Source: Dyadobacter sp. CY326 (GTDB taxonomy: Bacteria; Bacteroidota; Bacteroidia; Cytophagales; Spirosomataceae). From it: DNA of 64,000 nt. Positions 53,148 to 62,807 of the stretch are shown in pieces; position 1 is the first letter of the stretch; each line of letters starts with the position of its first letter. Under the pieces are notes generated by a model. It had not been told where the DNA came from. It saw only the letters and a program-made list of their open reading frames with translations, and ran no database searches. Location of the stretch: assembly GCF_021390515.1 (NCBI RefSeq), contig NZ_JAJUXI010000010.1, positions 62,001 through 126,000 on the forward strand, written 5' to 3'. Both the position numbers and the translations under genes were made by a program.

Positions 53148-54626
53148 TTAAGCGTGCCGCGCCGCAAAAGCCTCGAGCAAAACTTCCTTATCGTCGAAAT
53201 GATGTTTGATTCCTTTGATTTCCTGATAATTTTCGTGGCCTTTTCCGGCAATGAGAATAATGTCTTCCGGATTGGCCTCGTCGTAAGCTTTAAAAATCGC
53301 TTCACGACGATCTTCAATGACGGTCGTTTTTTTGTAATCCAATGGCGGAACACCTTTTCGCATTTGTTCCAAAATATCCAGCGGGTCTTCGTGACGCGGA
53401 TTATCGGAAGTAAGAATAACCCGGTTGCTGAATTTACACGCAATTGCAGCCATTTTAGGCCTTTTTTCAGCATCCCGATTTCCTCCGCAACCCACAACAG
53501 TGATCACTTTTTCATTCCCGTGCCGCAGATGGTTAATGGTTTCGAGTACATTTTCCAATGCGTCCGGCGTGTGCGCATAATCCACGATCCCGACAATGCT
53601 GTCAGCAGAATGAAACTGCTCGAATCGACCCGGAGGGCTTTTTAAGTTTGAAAGTTCAGTCAAAACAGATTCAGGTTTTTCACCCAATAAAATCGCCGCG
53701 CCGTAAACTGAAAGCAAATTATAAGCATTGAACCGGCCAATCACCCGAAACCACACTTCCTGCAAATTGATCTCCATATGCATGCCCGCAAGCGTATCGG
53801 AAATGATTTTACCCTTAAAGCTGGCCAGCGTCTGCAGCGAATACGTTTCGATCTTCGCTTTTGTATTCTGCACCATTACGGAACCGCGGCGATCGTCGAC
53901 ATTAACAAGCGCGAAAGCTGTTTCCGGGAGCTGATCGAAAAAACCTTTTTTGGCTTTAATGTAATTATCAAATGTCTTGTGAAAATCGAGGTGGTCGTGT
54001 GTAATGTTGGTAAAAATGCCTCCTGCAAACTGCAAACCTGTTATTCTATGCTGCGCAACAGCATGTGAGCTTACTTCCATAAACACATGGCTGCAATTTT
54101 TCCTTTGCATTTGAGCCAGCAACTGGTTCAATGCAACAGCGTCCGGCGTCGTATGCGTCGATGGAATTATTTCATATTCGATCTGATTTTGAACCGTCGA
54201 AATAAGGCCGCAGCGATAGCCTAATGCGCGAAAAAGCTGGAAAAGGAATGTTGCAACGGACGTTTTTCCATTGGTGCCCGTAACGCCAACCAATGTCAGT
54301 TTCTGAGAAGGATTATCGTAAAAAGCAGCGGAAATGTAACCCAAAGCCTCCGCAGAATCTGCAACCTGAATATAAGTAACACGCTCATGCAATGTTGCAG
54401 GCAACTCTTCACACAAAATTGCAGTCGCGCCAAGCTCTGTTGCAGTGCCAATGTATTGATGGCCATCCGTTTGTGTTCCCCTTAAGGCAACAAACAAGCT
54501 TCCGGGCAGCACTTTTCTGGAATCCAGAATGATATTTTTTATAACAACTATATTGGAACCCGTAATGTCGGCTCCCGCAACGCCAATCAGGATATCGCTT
54601 AAAATTTTCTCTTGTGTGCTCTCCAT
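53148..54626 (-). CDS. murE: UDP-N-acetylmuramoyl-tripeptide synthetase (meso-DAP adding)
   Basis: MurE adds the third residue of the peptidoglycan stem. The 492 residues carry the ATP motif [11 protein letters not shown] (about 115) and the C-terminal DNPR tetrad in [11 protein letters not shown] (about 407), which marks meso-diaminopimelate as the amino acid added. It is 7 bases after ftsI, within the dcw cluster. Confidence 0.96.
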   Translation of the reverse strand: MESTQEKILSDILIGVAGADITGSNIVVIKNIILDSRKVLPGSLFVALRGTQTDGHQYIGTATELGATAILCEELPATLHERVTYIQVADSAEALGYISAAFYDNPSQKLTLVGVTGTNGKTSVATFLFQLFRALGYRCGLISTVQNQIEYEIIPSTHTTPDAVALNQLLAQMQRKNCSHVFMEVSSHAVAQHRITGLQFAGGIFTNITHDHLDFHKTFDNYIKAKKGFFDQLPETAFALVNVDDRRGSVMVQNTKAKIETYSLQTLASFKGKIISDTLAGMHMEINLQEVWFRVIGRFNAYNLLSVYGAAILLGEKPESVLTELSNLKSPPGRFEQFHSADSIVGIVDYAHTPDALENVLETINHLRHGNEKVITVVGCGGNRDAEKRPKMAAIACKFSNRVILTSDNPRHEDPLDILEQMRKGVPPLDYKKTTVIEDRREAIFKAYDEANPEDIILIAGKGHENYQEIKGIKHHFDDKEVLLEAFAARHA

Positions 54627-54633
54627 GAAGGAA

Positions 54634-56778
54634 TTACTGTAATGTTAATAGGATTGTTTTGTTGCCCGCAGCATTGGAGCCGGGCGGTAAGGATTGCTCC
54701 ACGACTTTGCCAGAGCCTTTGAAAGTGACATTGAAACCTTTGTTTTCCAAAATATACAAAGCATCACGCATGGCCATTCCCTGCAAATCGGGCACGTCCT
54801 TGGTGTCCATCACGCGCGCCTGCCAGTTGGTTTTTCCTTTTTTGAGGAGTGAAGCAGCTGCATATTCGGTGCCTTCGGGAACGGGCGTTAGTTTGAGCTC
54901 ATTGCTGATAACTTTCAGATCTTCCGATCGTCCAGCCCATTTTACATCCTTGGAAACTTCTGGAATTGAGTCTTTTACAGGTTTTTGAATGCTTACGTCA
55001 TACGCATAAATGCGGTCTGCAACTTCTTTGAAAACCGGCGCGGCAACGCTTCCTGCATAAAGGGTGTAATTTGCCCCTTCGCCCTGCGGCGTGTCAATAA
55101 TCACAATGGCGCTGTATTTTGGTTTGTCAGCCGGAAAATAACCAGCAAACGAAGTGTAATATTTTCCTGGCGTGTAAATGCCATTGATCAGTTTCTGCGC
55201 CGTTCCGGTTTTTCCTGCAATCTGATAAAGTTCAGAACTAATGTTTTTTGCCGAGCCAGCTTTCACAACGCCTTCCAGCATTTTCTTCACTTTTTTAATC
55301 GTTTCCGGAGAGCAAATCGGCTTGTCTTCAACATAAGGCGGGATTTTATCTTCCACGCCTTCCGCATTGCGGATCTCGCGCACGATCAACGGGCGCACCC
55401 AGTAACCATCATTGGCAACCGCATTGTATAGTGCCAGCGTTTGCAATGGCGTCATGGACATTTCATAGCCGTAAGACATGAATGTAAGCGAATAAGCGCT
55501 CCATTGCTTCGAAGTGCGGTCCTTGATATAAGGTGGTTTTTCACCCTTCATGTGAATTCCCGTTGGCGTTGTCAGGTGAAATCTTTTCAGATAGGACAGA
55601 TAAGCGTCTGGTTTTGAGAAGAAATAGCGCTGCATTAGCATGTGCACGCCAATGTTGGACGATTTTTCAAAAACCTGTGTGGCAGTTAAAACGCCGTGAC
55701 CGCCTCTTTTGGAATCATTAATGGACGTTCCGCGAAAGCGAACCGATCCGGTGCCCGTATTGACCGAAACCTGATCCGGATTCATTTTGGTTTCTTCTAA
55801 AAGCGCCATCATCGTTGGTAATTTGAATGTCGAGCCAGGATCAGCTCCGCCAGCAACTGCGTAATTAAAAACTTCCTCATATTTCCCATCGCCGCGTTTG
55901 GTCAAATTGGCCATGGCCCTAATTTCCCCCGTCGCAACCTCCATCACAATCACGCAACCATAATTGGCTTTGCTTTCCATGAGTTTTCTTCTCAAAGCGA
56001 TTTCTGCCCGATCCTGAAAATTCATGTCCAATGTGGTGTAAACATCGCGTCCTGCCTCTGGCTGCACATTCAGCGCATCGCCAACCGGGATTTTCATGCC
56101 GCCTTCAACCATTTCCACCCAGCCTATGCCTGCTTTTCCTTCCAGATTTTTGTCAAAACTAGCTTCCAGGCCAATGTAACCTCTTCCGCTTTTAGGGTCA
56201 ATGCCGCCGATTGTCCGGTCAGCCATTGGACTAAAAGGTTTGTAGCGCTTGTAAATCGTCTCGAACTTGCCGCCGCCGCCTTTTCTGTTTCTGACAAAAA
56301 ATGGCCATTTCTTGATTTTTTCGCGGTCAAGGTGGCTTATCTGGCGGTTTTTTAGTCGTAAATATCTTTTGCTTTTACTCACCCGATAACGTGTGATCTT
56401 GTTCTTATAACCAGCAGCAGTAAATTCTCCGAAGCTCTTGGCAAGCAAAGATGAAAGCTCATCAATGTGGTTGTAGAAATAAGCGGAATCAGCCACTTTC
56501 GTGTCAAGTCCTACATAATAATAAGGCAGGGAAGTGGCCAGCAGACGGTCGTCGTAGGAATAAATATTCCCGCGCATGGCTGGAATCGTGTCCAGTTTCA
56601 AGTCGTTTTTGGCAGAGTATTCGGCCCAGGTTTTGCCTTTGAATTCATCGTAATATTGCACACGAATCAATTTGCCAAAAACCGCAATGGCCAACACAAA
56701 CAAAAGCCAGCCCACGGTCCGGGCACGGGCGATCAGGGCTTTCTTGTTGTTCTGACCGCTTTCGACGTCGTTCTTCAT
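54634..56778 (-). CDS. ftsI: Penicillin-binding protein, FtsI/PBP3 type, with PASTA-like C-terminus
   Basis: The 714-residue class B transpeptidase for septal peptidoglycan starts with a membrane anchor (about 22-42). The transpeptidase motifs are intact: GSTFK (about 314), SSN (about 373) and KTGTAQ (about 519). The C-terminal 60 residues (DVPDLQGMAMRDALYILENK) form a PASTA-like domain. The order rsmH-ftsL-ftsI-murE-mraY supports the division role. Confidence 0.95.
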   Translation of the reverse strand: MKNDVESGQNNKKALIARARTVGWLLFVLAIAVFGKLIRVQYYDEFKGKTWAEYSAKNDLKLDTIPAMRGNIYSYDDRLLATSLPYYYVGLDTKVADSAYFYNHIDELSSLLAKSFGEFTAAGYKNKITRYRVSKSKRYLRLKNRQISHLDREKIKKWPFFVRNRKGGGGKFETIYKRYKPFSPMADRTIGGIDPKSGRGYIGLEASFDKNLEGKAGIGWVEMVEGGMKIPVGDALNVQPEAGRDVYTTLDMNFQDRAEIALRRKLMESKANYGCVIVMEVATGEIRAMANLTKRGDGKYEEVFNYAVAGGADPGSTFKLPTMMALLEETKMNPDQVSVNTGTGSVRFRGTSINDSKRGGHGVLTATQVFEKSSNIGVHMLMQRYFFSKPDAYLSYLKRFHLTTPTGIHMKGEKPPYIKDRTSKQWSAYSLTFMSYGYEMSMTPLQTLALYNAVANDGYWVRPLIVREIRNAEGVEDKIPPYVEDKPICSPETIKKVKKMLEGVVKAGSAKNISSELYQIAGKTGTAQKLINGIYTPGKYYTSFAGYFPADKPKYSAIVIIDTPQGEGANYTLYAGSVAAPVFKEVADRIYAYDVSIQKPVKDSIPEVSKDVKWAGRSEDLKVISNELKLTPVPEGTEYAAASLLKKGKTNWQARVMDTKDVPDLQGMAMRDALYILENKGFNVTFKGSGKVVEQSLPPGSNAAGNKTILLTLQ

Positions 56779-56836
56779 GAATTGTAAAGAAGAAAATTGA
56801 GCATATAATAATTAAATATTCGGAAAGCCTGGTCGG

Positions 56837-57262
56837 CTAATCGTCTTCTTCTTCCTTGATAATGATCTTTTTGGGAGGGATCAAATTTTCTTCCAAACCT
56901 TCGGCTTTCACTTTTTCAATAATCACCGATTGCAGGCCGCTTTTCATATATTCTGCATGAATGGAAGTGTATTCTGCACGCAGGTCATCCACTTCTTTTT
57001 TGAGCTTAATGCTGTTTCGCACATATTGTTCCGACTGAAAACCAATGCGTTCGTAAGCCACTAGCAAGATGACAATCCAGCCGAAATAATAAAAATACTT
57101 GACGGGAAGTCGCTCTTCTTTGCCTGGCGCCTTTTCGCCAAAAACCTTATCGAGCGGCAAAAAGCGATTCAGCCAGTTAAATAAGTGATATTCCCGCTTG
57201 CGCTTGGCAGGTTTCGGAGGCTTAGGCGGAATGGGCTTAGGTCTTCTCTTATTTTCCGACAT
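56837..57262 (-). CDS. ftsL: FtsL-like division protein
   Basis: The 141-residue bitopic protein has a basic, proline-rich N-terminus (KPIPPKPPKPAKRKRE) and one transmembrane helix (about 58-72). A short coiled coil follows (SIKLKKEVDDLRAEYTSIHAEY), then an acidic tail. Position between rsmH and ftsI defines it as the FtsL equivalent, since its sequence diverges from that of Proteobacteria. Confidence 0.85.
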   Translation of the reverse strand: MSENKRRPKPIPPKPPKPAKRKREYHLFNWLNRFLPLDKVFGEKAPGKEERLPVKYFYYFGWIVILLVAYERIGFQSEQYVRNSIKLKKEVDDLRAEYTSIHAEYMKSGLQSVIIEKVKAEGLEENLIPPKKIIIKEEEDD

Positions 57263-57283
57263 CTCTCGAATGGATTTTAAAAA

Positions 57284-58201
57284 CTATAATTTTTCAGCGA
57301 TTCTCAATTTGGCGCTTCTGGCCCTCGGATTTCGTGCAATTTCCTCGGGAGTTGCTTCCACTGGCTTTCTGGTAACGCTGTTGAGCGGCTTTATCGCATT
57401 TCCGTAGAAGTCCTTTTCTAATTCGCCATCAAATTTCCCCTTCAAAATGAAATTTTTAACCAAACGATCTTCCAGGGAATGGTAAGACATGACGACCAAG
57501 CGGCCTCCGGGATTTAACACTTCCGGCACTTGTGTCAGAAATTCCTCCAACACAGCCAACTCATCATTCACCTCGATCCTCAGCGCCTGAAAAACCTGCG
57601 CAAAATATTTATTCTCGCGATGTTTGGGTGCATAGCGCATCAAAAGCGCTTTCAAATCTGCCACCGTATCAATTGGTGTGCTATGCCTTGAAGTAAATAT
57701 CGCCTCGGCAGCTGTGCGGGCATTGGTGACCTCGCCATACATTCCCAGAATGCGTTGCAATTCAGCCATGGACCTTGAATTCAGCACTTCCCGCGCCGTT
57801 TTTTCAATGTTCGGATTCATGCGCATATCCAGATCGGCGTCAAACCGCGTCGAAAAACCGCGCTCAGGCGTGTTAATCTGATGCGACGAAACGCCCAGAT
57901 CGGCCAGAATTCCGTCCACTTTTTCGGCCTTATGCAATTTGAGATAACGCTTCAAATGCCTGAAATTGGCCGCTATGAATGTAAATCGTTTGTCATCCTT
58001 AAATTCCGCCGCGTTGGCCGCAGCGTCCGGGTCCTGATCAAAAACCAGCAGTCTGCCCGTGGTTAATTGTTCTAGAATCGCCCGCGAGTGCCCGCCGCCT
58101 CCAAAAGTCACATCCACATAAACACCCTCCGGTTGAATGTGAAGCCCTTCCAGGCATTCGGACAACATGACAGGCTCGTGATATGTACTTTGTAAATCCA
58201 T
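57284..58201 (-). CDS. rsmH: 16S rRNA (cytosine-1402-N4)-methyltransferase
   Basis: RsmH (MraW) methylates C1402 of 16S rRNA. The 305 residues include the cofactor loop VDVTFGGGGHSRAILE, ILADLGVSSHQI, RGFSTRFDADLDMRMN and VVMSYHSLEDRLVK. It is the first gene of the local dcw unit. No mraZ precedes it; the upstream neighbour is divergent. Confidence 0.96.
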   Translation of the reverse strand: MDLQSTYHEPVMLSECLEGLHIQPEGVYVDVTFGGGGHSRAILEQLTTGRLLVFDQDPDAAANAAEFKDDKRFTFIAANFRHLKRYLKLHKAEKVDGILADLGVSSHQINTPERGFSTRFDADLDMRMNPNIEKTAREVLNSRSMAELQRILGMYGEVTNARTAAEAIFTSRHSTPIDTVADLKALLMRYAPKHRENKYFAQVFQALRIEVNDELAVLEEFLTQVPEVLNPGGRLVVMSYHSLEDRLVKNFILKGKFDGELEKDFYGNAIKPLNSVTRKPVEATPEEIARNPRARSAKLRIAEKL

Positions 58202-58250
58202 TTGTTAAAAGCAACGTACTTAGGAACTAATTCTTGCCAGGGGGCAGTTA

Positions 58251-58258
58251 CAAACTTA
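58251..58258 (-). promoter_or_regulatory. Possible -7 element of the rsmH-mraY operon
   Basis: On the minus strand the sequence reads TAAGTTTG, a full TAnnTTTG match. The start would lie near 58244, about 43 bases before the rsmH ATG. No convincing -33 partner is seen. Confidence 0.35.
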
Positions 58259-58341
58259 GCAATTTTCGGGCGTACGAATTGCTGTGAGCAAAGGATTTAA
58301 TTTCGGCACCTAACCGTTAATTTAATAATAACCCATTGTAT

Positions 58342-59589
58342 ATGAGACTAGTCAATCAGCTTGCGGCAGTAGTGATTTTATTTGCCATAATCAGTTGCAA
58401 TTCTTCGTCACAGCCCGAGCTGAAAACCGGCGTCTGGCGCGCAACATTGAGCCGTGAAGAAAACAAGCTTCCATTTTTATTTGATCTTTCCAAAAATCCT
58501 GACGGCAAAACTTACTCGGTGACCGTGATCAATGACACGGAGCGGCTTCAAATGGACACAGCTTTTTTTCAAAACGACTCGCTTGTGATTCCTATGGAGC
58601 TTTTTGACATGAAAATTGTGGCAAAAGCAGAAGCCGAGCAATTGAAAGGCACTTATTATAGATTAGCGAATGGCAAAATTTCGGGCGGAATTCCTTTCGA
58701 AGCCAAGTTTGGTGAAAACTATAAATTTTTTAAACCAGGCGAAGCCAAAAGCACAAAATCTGTCGCCGGAACCTGGGACGCAACTTTAATTACAGAGTCA
58801 ACGGGCGACACAACGCAATCGGTCGGAACGTTTGTGCAAAAAGGAACTGACGTTACGGGATCTATTTTAACAACCACGGGCGATTATCGCTTTTTAACCG
58901 GCAGTGTCAATGGTGACAGCCTGTATTTATCAACATTTGACGGTTCCAATGCGAAGCTTTTCAAAGCCGCCATCCAAAACGATGGGTCATTAAAAGGCGC
59001 ATTATGGTCGGGCATTAAGAGTTTAAGAAGCTTCACTGCAAAAGCAAATAAGCATGCAAAACTTCCTGATGCGGCCAGCCTTACTTATTTAAAACCTGGT
59101 TTTGAAACTGTTGATTTTACATTTCCTGATTCCGACGGCAAGCCGCTTTCTTTGAAAGATCCGAGATTTAAGGATAAAGTCGTGATCATTCAAATTATGG
59201 GTTCGTGGTGTCCCAATTGCATGGACGAGACGAATTTCATTGCGCCCTGGTATAAGAAAAACAAAGATCGCGGCGTGGAGGTCGTTGGCCTTTCCTTCGA
59301 GCGCTCGGATAAGCCCGAAGTGGCCAATCCGAGGCTTAAACGCATGATTACACGCATGGGGATTGATTATCCGATTCTGCTAGCCGGCACCAACACCGAC
59401 GAGGCAACTGCCAAAGCATTGCCAATGCTGAACAAAGTAATGTCATATCCGACAACAATTTTTATTGATAAAAAAGGCAAAGTGCGCGAAATCCACACAG
59501 GGTTTTCGGGTCAGGGCACAGGCATTTATTTTGATGAATTCGTGACTGATTTCAACGGCTTAATGGACAAGCTGATCGCAGAAAAATAG
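58342..59589 (+). CDS. TlpA/thioredoxin-like lipoprotein
   Basis: The 415-residue protein has a lipobox cysteine in FAIISCNSS and an N-terminal beta-rich domain (about 30-240). The C-terminal thioredoxin-like domain has the redox motif WCPNC (about 290), then cis-Pro in MSYPTTIFI. It is likely a surface or periplasmic disulfide reductase of the TlpA/ResA type. ATG 58342 is used in place of TTG 58336. Confidence 0.9.
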   Translation: MRLVNQLAAVVILFAIISCNSSSQPELKTGVWRATLSREENKLPFLFDLSKNPDGKTYSVTVINDTERLQMDTAFFQNDSLVIPMELFDMKIVAKAEAEQLKGTYYRLANGKISGGIPFEAKFGENYKFFKPGEAKSTKSVAGTWDATLITESTGDTTQSVGTFVQKGTDVTGSILTTTGDYRFLTGSVNGDSLYLSTFDGSNAKLFKAAIQNDGSLKGALWSGIKSLRSFTAKANKHAKLPDAASLTYLKPGFETVDFTFPDSDGKPLSLKDPRFKDKVVIIQIMGSWCPNCMDETNFIAPWYKKNKDRGVEVVGLSFERSDKPEVANPRLKRMITRMGIDYPILLAGTNTDEATAKALPMLNKVMSYPTTIFIDKKGKVREIHTGFSGQGTGIYFDEFVTDFNGLMDKLIAEK

Positions 59590-59613
59590 TCAAAATCCAG
59601 ACTTTTAGAGAAG

Positions 59614-59645
59614 CGCATTGCTCACTTTTGGGCAATGCGTTTTTT
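59614..59645 (+). terminator. Terminator after the TlpA-like gene
   Basis: CGCATTGC (59614-59621) pairs with GCAATGCG (59632-59639) and is followed by six T. Confidence 0.8.
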
Positions 59646-59666
59646 ATTGAACTAAAATTAGTATGC

Positions 59667-59698
59667 TTGCATAATACCCGGCCGATTTCTTACATTTG
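59667..59698 (+). promoter_or_regulatory. Putative promoter of the marR-fad unit
   Basis: TTG at 59667-59669 and TACATTTG at 59691-59698, 21 bases apart, match TTG/TAnnTTTG. The expected start is near 59705, downstream of a GTG at 59698 that would otherwise be the marR start, and upstream of ATG 59740. Confidence 0.5.
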
Positions 59699-59739
59699 TG
59701 AAAAAGGGCACTCCTGACACCATTAAGCTTTTTCAGACG

Positions 59740-60204
59740 ATGCGCAAGGAAAAAACCATCGATTTCCAGATAAAATGGGCTTGGCATTCGATTTCCAGAA
59801 TGTACAATGCATACGCCGCGCGTTTCGACACAACCATGGCTGTTGGCTATGTGTTGCTCAATATCGACATTGAAAACGGCACGCCTGCCACCAAAATAGC
59901 CCCATTGCTCGGCATGGAGCCAAGAAGTTTGGTCAGGATGCTGAAAAATCTGGAAGAACGCGGACTGATCAAACGGGAAGTGAGCGAACAGGATAAGCGG
60001 TTTGTGCGGATTGTGCTGACAGACCTTGGAAAAGAAAAGCGCGAGCTTGCGCGCGAGGGCGTTATTTCGTTCAATACAATGATCCGGGACAAAATTCCAT
60101 TGGACAAACTGGTCGTTTTTTTTGATGTGATAAAGGATATCAACAAGCTGGTGGAAGAGGAAAATCAGAAACTGAAAGCAGGCGAAATAGAAGAAGAGCT
60201 TTAA
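59740..60204 (+). CDS. MarR family transcriptional regulator
   Basis: The 154-residue protein has the winged-helix pattern: ENGTPATKIAPLLGMEPRSL (helices), RMLKNLEERGLIKREVSEQD (recognition helix and wing) and RFVRIVLTDLGKE. ATG 59740 is preferred to GTG 59698, because a strong -7 promoter box ends at that GTG. It is 16 bases before a FadB-type gene, so it probably controls fatty-acid or aromatic acyl-CoA degradation. Confidence 0.85.
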   Translation: MRKEKTIDFQIKWAWHSISRMYNAYAARFDTTMAVGYVLLNIDIENGTPATKIAPLLGMEPRSLVRMLKNLEERGLIKREVSEQDKRFVRIVLTDLGKEKRELAREGVISFNTMIRDKIPLDKLVVFFDVIKDINKLVEEENQKLKAGEIEEEL

Positions 60205-60220
60205 ACAAAACCTTTAAATA

Positions 60221-62626
60221 ATGAATCGTTCAATTCGTAAAGTAGCCGTTTTGGGCTCGGGCATTATGGGATCGCGCATCGCTTGCCATTTTGCCAATAT
60301 CGGTGTGGAAGTTTTGTTACTCGACATTGTGCCGAAAGAGCTTAATGAAGCCGAAAAAGCCAAAGGAATCACCAGCGAACATCCTGCATTCCGCAATAGG
60401 ATCGTGAATGATGCATTGCAGCAAGCCATAAAAGCATCGCCCGCACCGCTTTACAGCCCCGCTTTTGCTTCGCGCATTAAAACCGGAAACTTCGACGACA
60501 ACCTGGCGGATATCAAAAATTGCGACTGGGTGATGGAGGTCGTTGTAGAGCGTCTTGACATTAAAAAAAGCATTTTTGAAAAAGTCGATGCACTGCGGAA
60601 GCCCGGAACATTGGTCACATCCAACACGTCCGGAATCCCCATTCATTTGATGTCAGAAGGCAGAAGCGAAGATTTTCGCAAGCATTTCTGCGGCACGCAC
60701 TTCTTCAACCCACCGAGATATTTACGCCTGCTGGAAATCATTCCAACCCCGAAAACCGATCAATCCGTTATTGATTTCCTGATGCATTATGGGGATCTTT
60801 TTTTAGGAAAAACGACAGTTTTGAGCAAAGACACGCCTGGTTTCATTGCAAACAGGCTGGGAATTTATGCATTGATTCAAACGATTCGCGTTGCAGCAGA
60901 AATGGGTCTGAGCGTCGATGAGGTTGATAAACTTACGGGCCCAGTTGCAGGTCGTCCGAAATCAGGGACTTATCGCTTGTCGGATGTTGTGGGTTTGGAC
61001 ACAACTGTTCATGTGGCCAACAACTTGTATGCGTCCGGTGAAGGAAAAGACGAATCCCGCGATGCATTCATGGTGCCCGAGATCATGCAAAAGCTTTACG
61101 ATAACAAATGGCTTGGCGACAAATCGGGACAGGGTTTTTATAAGAAAGTAAAAGACGACAAAGGGAAATCGGTCATTCTTGCGCTGGATTTCAACACGTT
61201 AGAGTATCAACCTTCGGGGAAAGTCAAATTTGAAACATTAGAAGGAACAAAAGCAATCAGCGACGTTTCAAAACGCTTTGCTGTGCTTGTGGCGGGAAAA
61301 GATAAGGCCGGAGAATTTTACAGAAAGACATTTGCTGACATTTTCCGATATGCTTCATTGCGGATTCCAGAAATCTCGGACGAAATTTTCCGGATTGATC
61401 AGGCGATTTCCGCAGGCTTTGGCTGGCAATATGGGCTTTTTGAAACATGGGATGCGATAGGGGTGCAAAATATGCTTGCTATCATGGAAAGTTTGGATTT
61501 GAAGCCTGCGGACTGGGTTTATGAAATGCTTCAAGCTGGCAATGTATCGTTTTATAAAGTGGAAAATGGAAAGCGTTCTTATTACGACATTGTCTCAAAA
61601 ACTTATAAAACAATACCCGGTCAGGACAGCTTTATCCTGCTTAGCAATTTATCAAACAACATTGTTTGGAAAAACGCGGGAGCAAACCTCTACGACATTG
61701 GCGACGGAATCCTTAACCTGGAATTCAAGTCGAAAATGAACACGATGGGCTCGGAAGTGATTGAAGGGATTAATAGGGGCATCAGTCTCGCAGAAAAGGA
61801 TTTTCGCGGACTGGTGATTGGAAATGAATCCAGTGAAGCATTTTCGGCCGGAGCCAATCTTGCGATGTTGTTCATGTTTGCCATTGAGCAGGAATTTGAT
61901 GAGATCAATATGGTCATTGCGCAGTTCCAGCAAACGATGATGCGCGCCCGATATTCGTCCATCCCCGTTGTTACGGCGCCGCATACATTGGCGCTTGGCG
62001 GCGGCTGCGAGCTGAATTTGCACGCCGACAAAGTTGTAGCGCATGCGGAAACTTACATTGGACTTGTGGAATTTGGCGTTGGGATCATTCCTGCAGGCGG
62101 CGGAACCAAGGAAATGGCGCTCCGGTGCTCAGACATGTATCACGCGGGTGACACCGAATTGAACATTCTCCAAACGGCATTCATGAACATAGCGCAGGCC
62201 AAAGTTTCCACTTCGGCGCAGGAAGCACGCGAGATGAATTATTTGCAAGACAAAGACCAGATTGTTCTGAATCGTTCGAGGCTGATTGTTGAAGCAAAAC
62301 AAGCTGCAATTGAATTGGCGGACAATGGCTATACGCAACCGAAACAACGGAATGACATTAAAGTGCAAGGAAAAACGGGCATTGCGTTATTCATGGCGGG
62401 CATTGCCCAAATGCGTTTGGCCAACTACATTTCCGATCACGACGCGAAAATTGCGAATAAACTGGCTTATGTGATCAATGGCGGAGATTTGAGTTACGCA
62501 CAAAACGTAACCGAACAATATTTGCTTGACCTCGAACGAGAAGCATTTCTGTCACTTTGCGGAGAAAAGAAAACGCTGGAACGAATGCAAGGCTTGCTCA
62601 GCGGCGGCAAACCACCGAGAAACTAA
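60221..62626 (+). CDS. 3-hydroxyacyl-CoA dehydrogenase / enoyl-CoA hydratase, FadN type
   Basis: The 801-residue enzyme starts with the NAD-binding 3HCDH domain (GSGIMGSRIACHFANIG, CDWVMEVVVE), then the 3HCDH C-domains (to about 430). The hydratase/isomerase domain comes last (about 500-700; EAFSAGANLAMLF, APHTLALGGGCELNLHADK, VGIIPAGGGTKEM). This order, opposite to E. coli FadB, matches Bacillus FadN. It catalyses two successive beta-oxidation steps. A thiolase gene, which usually follows, is absent; an Rrf2 gene is next. Confidence 0.93.
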   Translation: MNRSIRKVAVLGSGIMGSRIACHFANIGVEVLLLDIVPKELNEAEKAKGITSEHPAFRNRIVNDALQQAIKASPAPLYSPAFASRIKTGNFDDNLADIKNCDWVMEVVVERLDIKKSIFEKVDALRKPGTLVTSNTSGIPIHLMSEGRSEDFRKHFCGTHFFNPPRYLRLLEIIPTPKTDQSVIDFLMHYGDLFLGKTTVLSKDTPGFIANRLGIYALIQTIRVAAEMGLSVDEVDKLTGPVAGRPKSGTYRLSDVVGLDTTVHVANNLYASGEGKDESRDAFMVPEIMQKLYDNKWLGDKSGQGFYKKVKDDKGKSVILALDFNTLEYQPSGKVKFETLEGTKAISDVSKRFAVLVAGKDKAGEFYRKTFADIFRYASLRIPEISDEIFRIDQAISAGFGWQYGLFETWDAIGVQNMLAIMESLDLKPADWVYEMLQAGNVSFYKVENGKRSYYDIVSKTYKTIPGQDSFILLSNLSNNIVWKNAGANLYDIGDGILNLEFKSKMNTMGSEVIEGINRGISLAEKDFRGLVIGNESSEAFSAGANLAMLFMFAIEQEFDEINMVIAQFQQTMMRARYSSIPVVTAPHTLALGGGCELNLHADKVVAHAETYIGLVEFGVGIIPAGGGTKEMALRCSDMYHAGDTELNILQTAFMNIAQAKVSTSAQEAREMNYLQDKDQIVLNRSRLIVEAKQAAIELADNGYTQPKQRNDIKVQGKTGIALFMAGIAQMRLANYISDHDAKIANKLAYVINGGDLSYAQNVTEQYLLDLEREAFLSLCGEKKTLERMQGLLSGGKPPRN

Positions 62627-62792
62627 TAAATTAGGCATGGCAGATTTTTCATAATTTTTTAAGGGAATTATTGTCTGACCAATTAATGTTTTGCAATTAG
62701 CAGGATATTCAGTGAAATGTTCGATATTTAGAAATAATCATTTTAAAACGATTGATGAGGACGATTCGCCTATCTGCTAAATCGACTAAAAG

Positions 62793-62800
62793 TACATTTG
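62793..62800 (+). promoter_or_regulatory. Possible -7 element of the rrf2 gene
   Basis: TACATTTG matches TAnnTTTG exactly. It ends 7 bases before the ATG at 62808, which would make the transcript nearly leaderless. No clear -33 element was seen. Confidence 0.35.
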
Positions 62801-62807
62801 ATCTACA

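Noticed and set aside
53105-53497. 130-codon minus-strand frame
   Set aside because: It overlaps murE in another frame and has no recognisable pattern.
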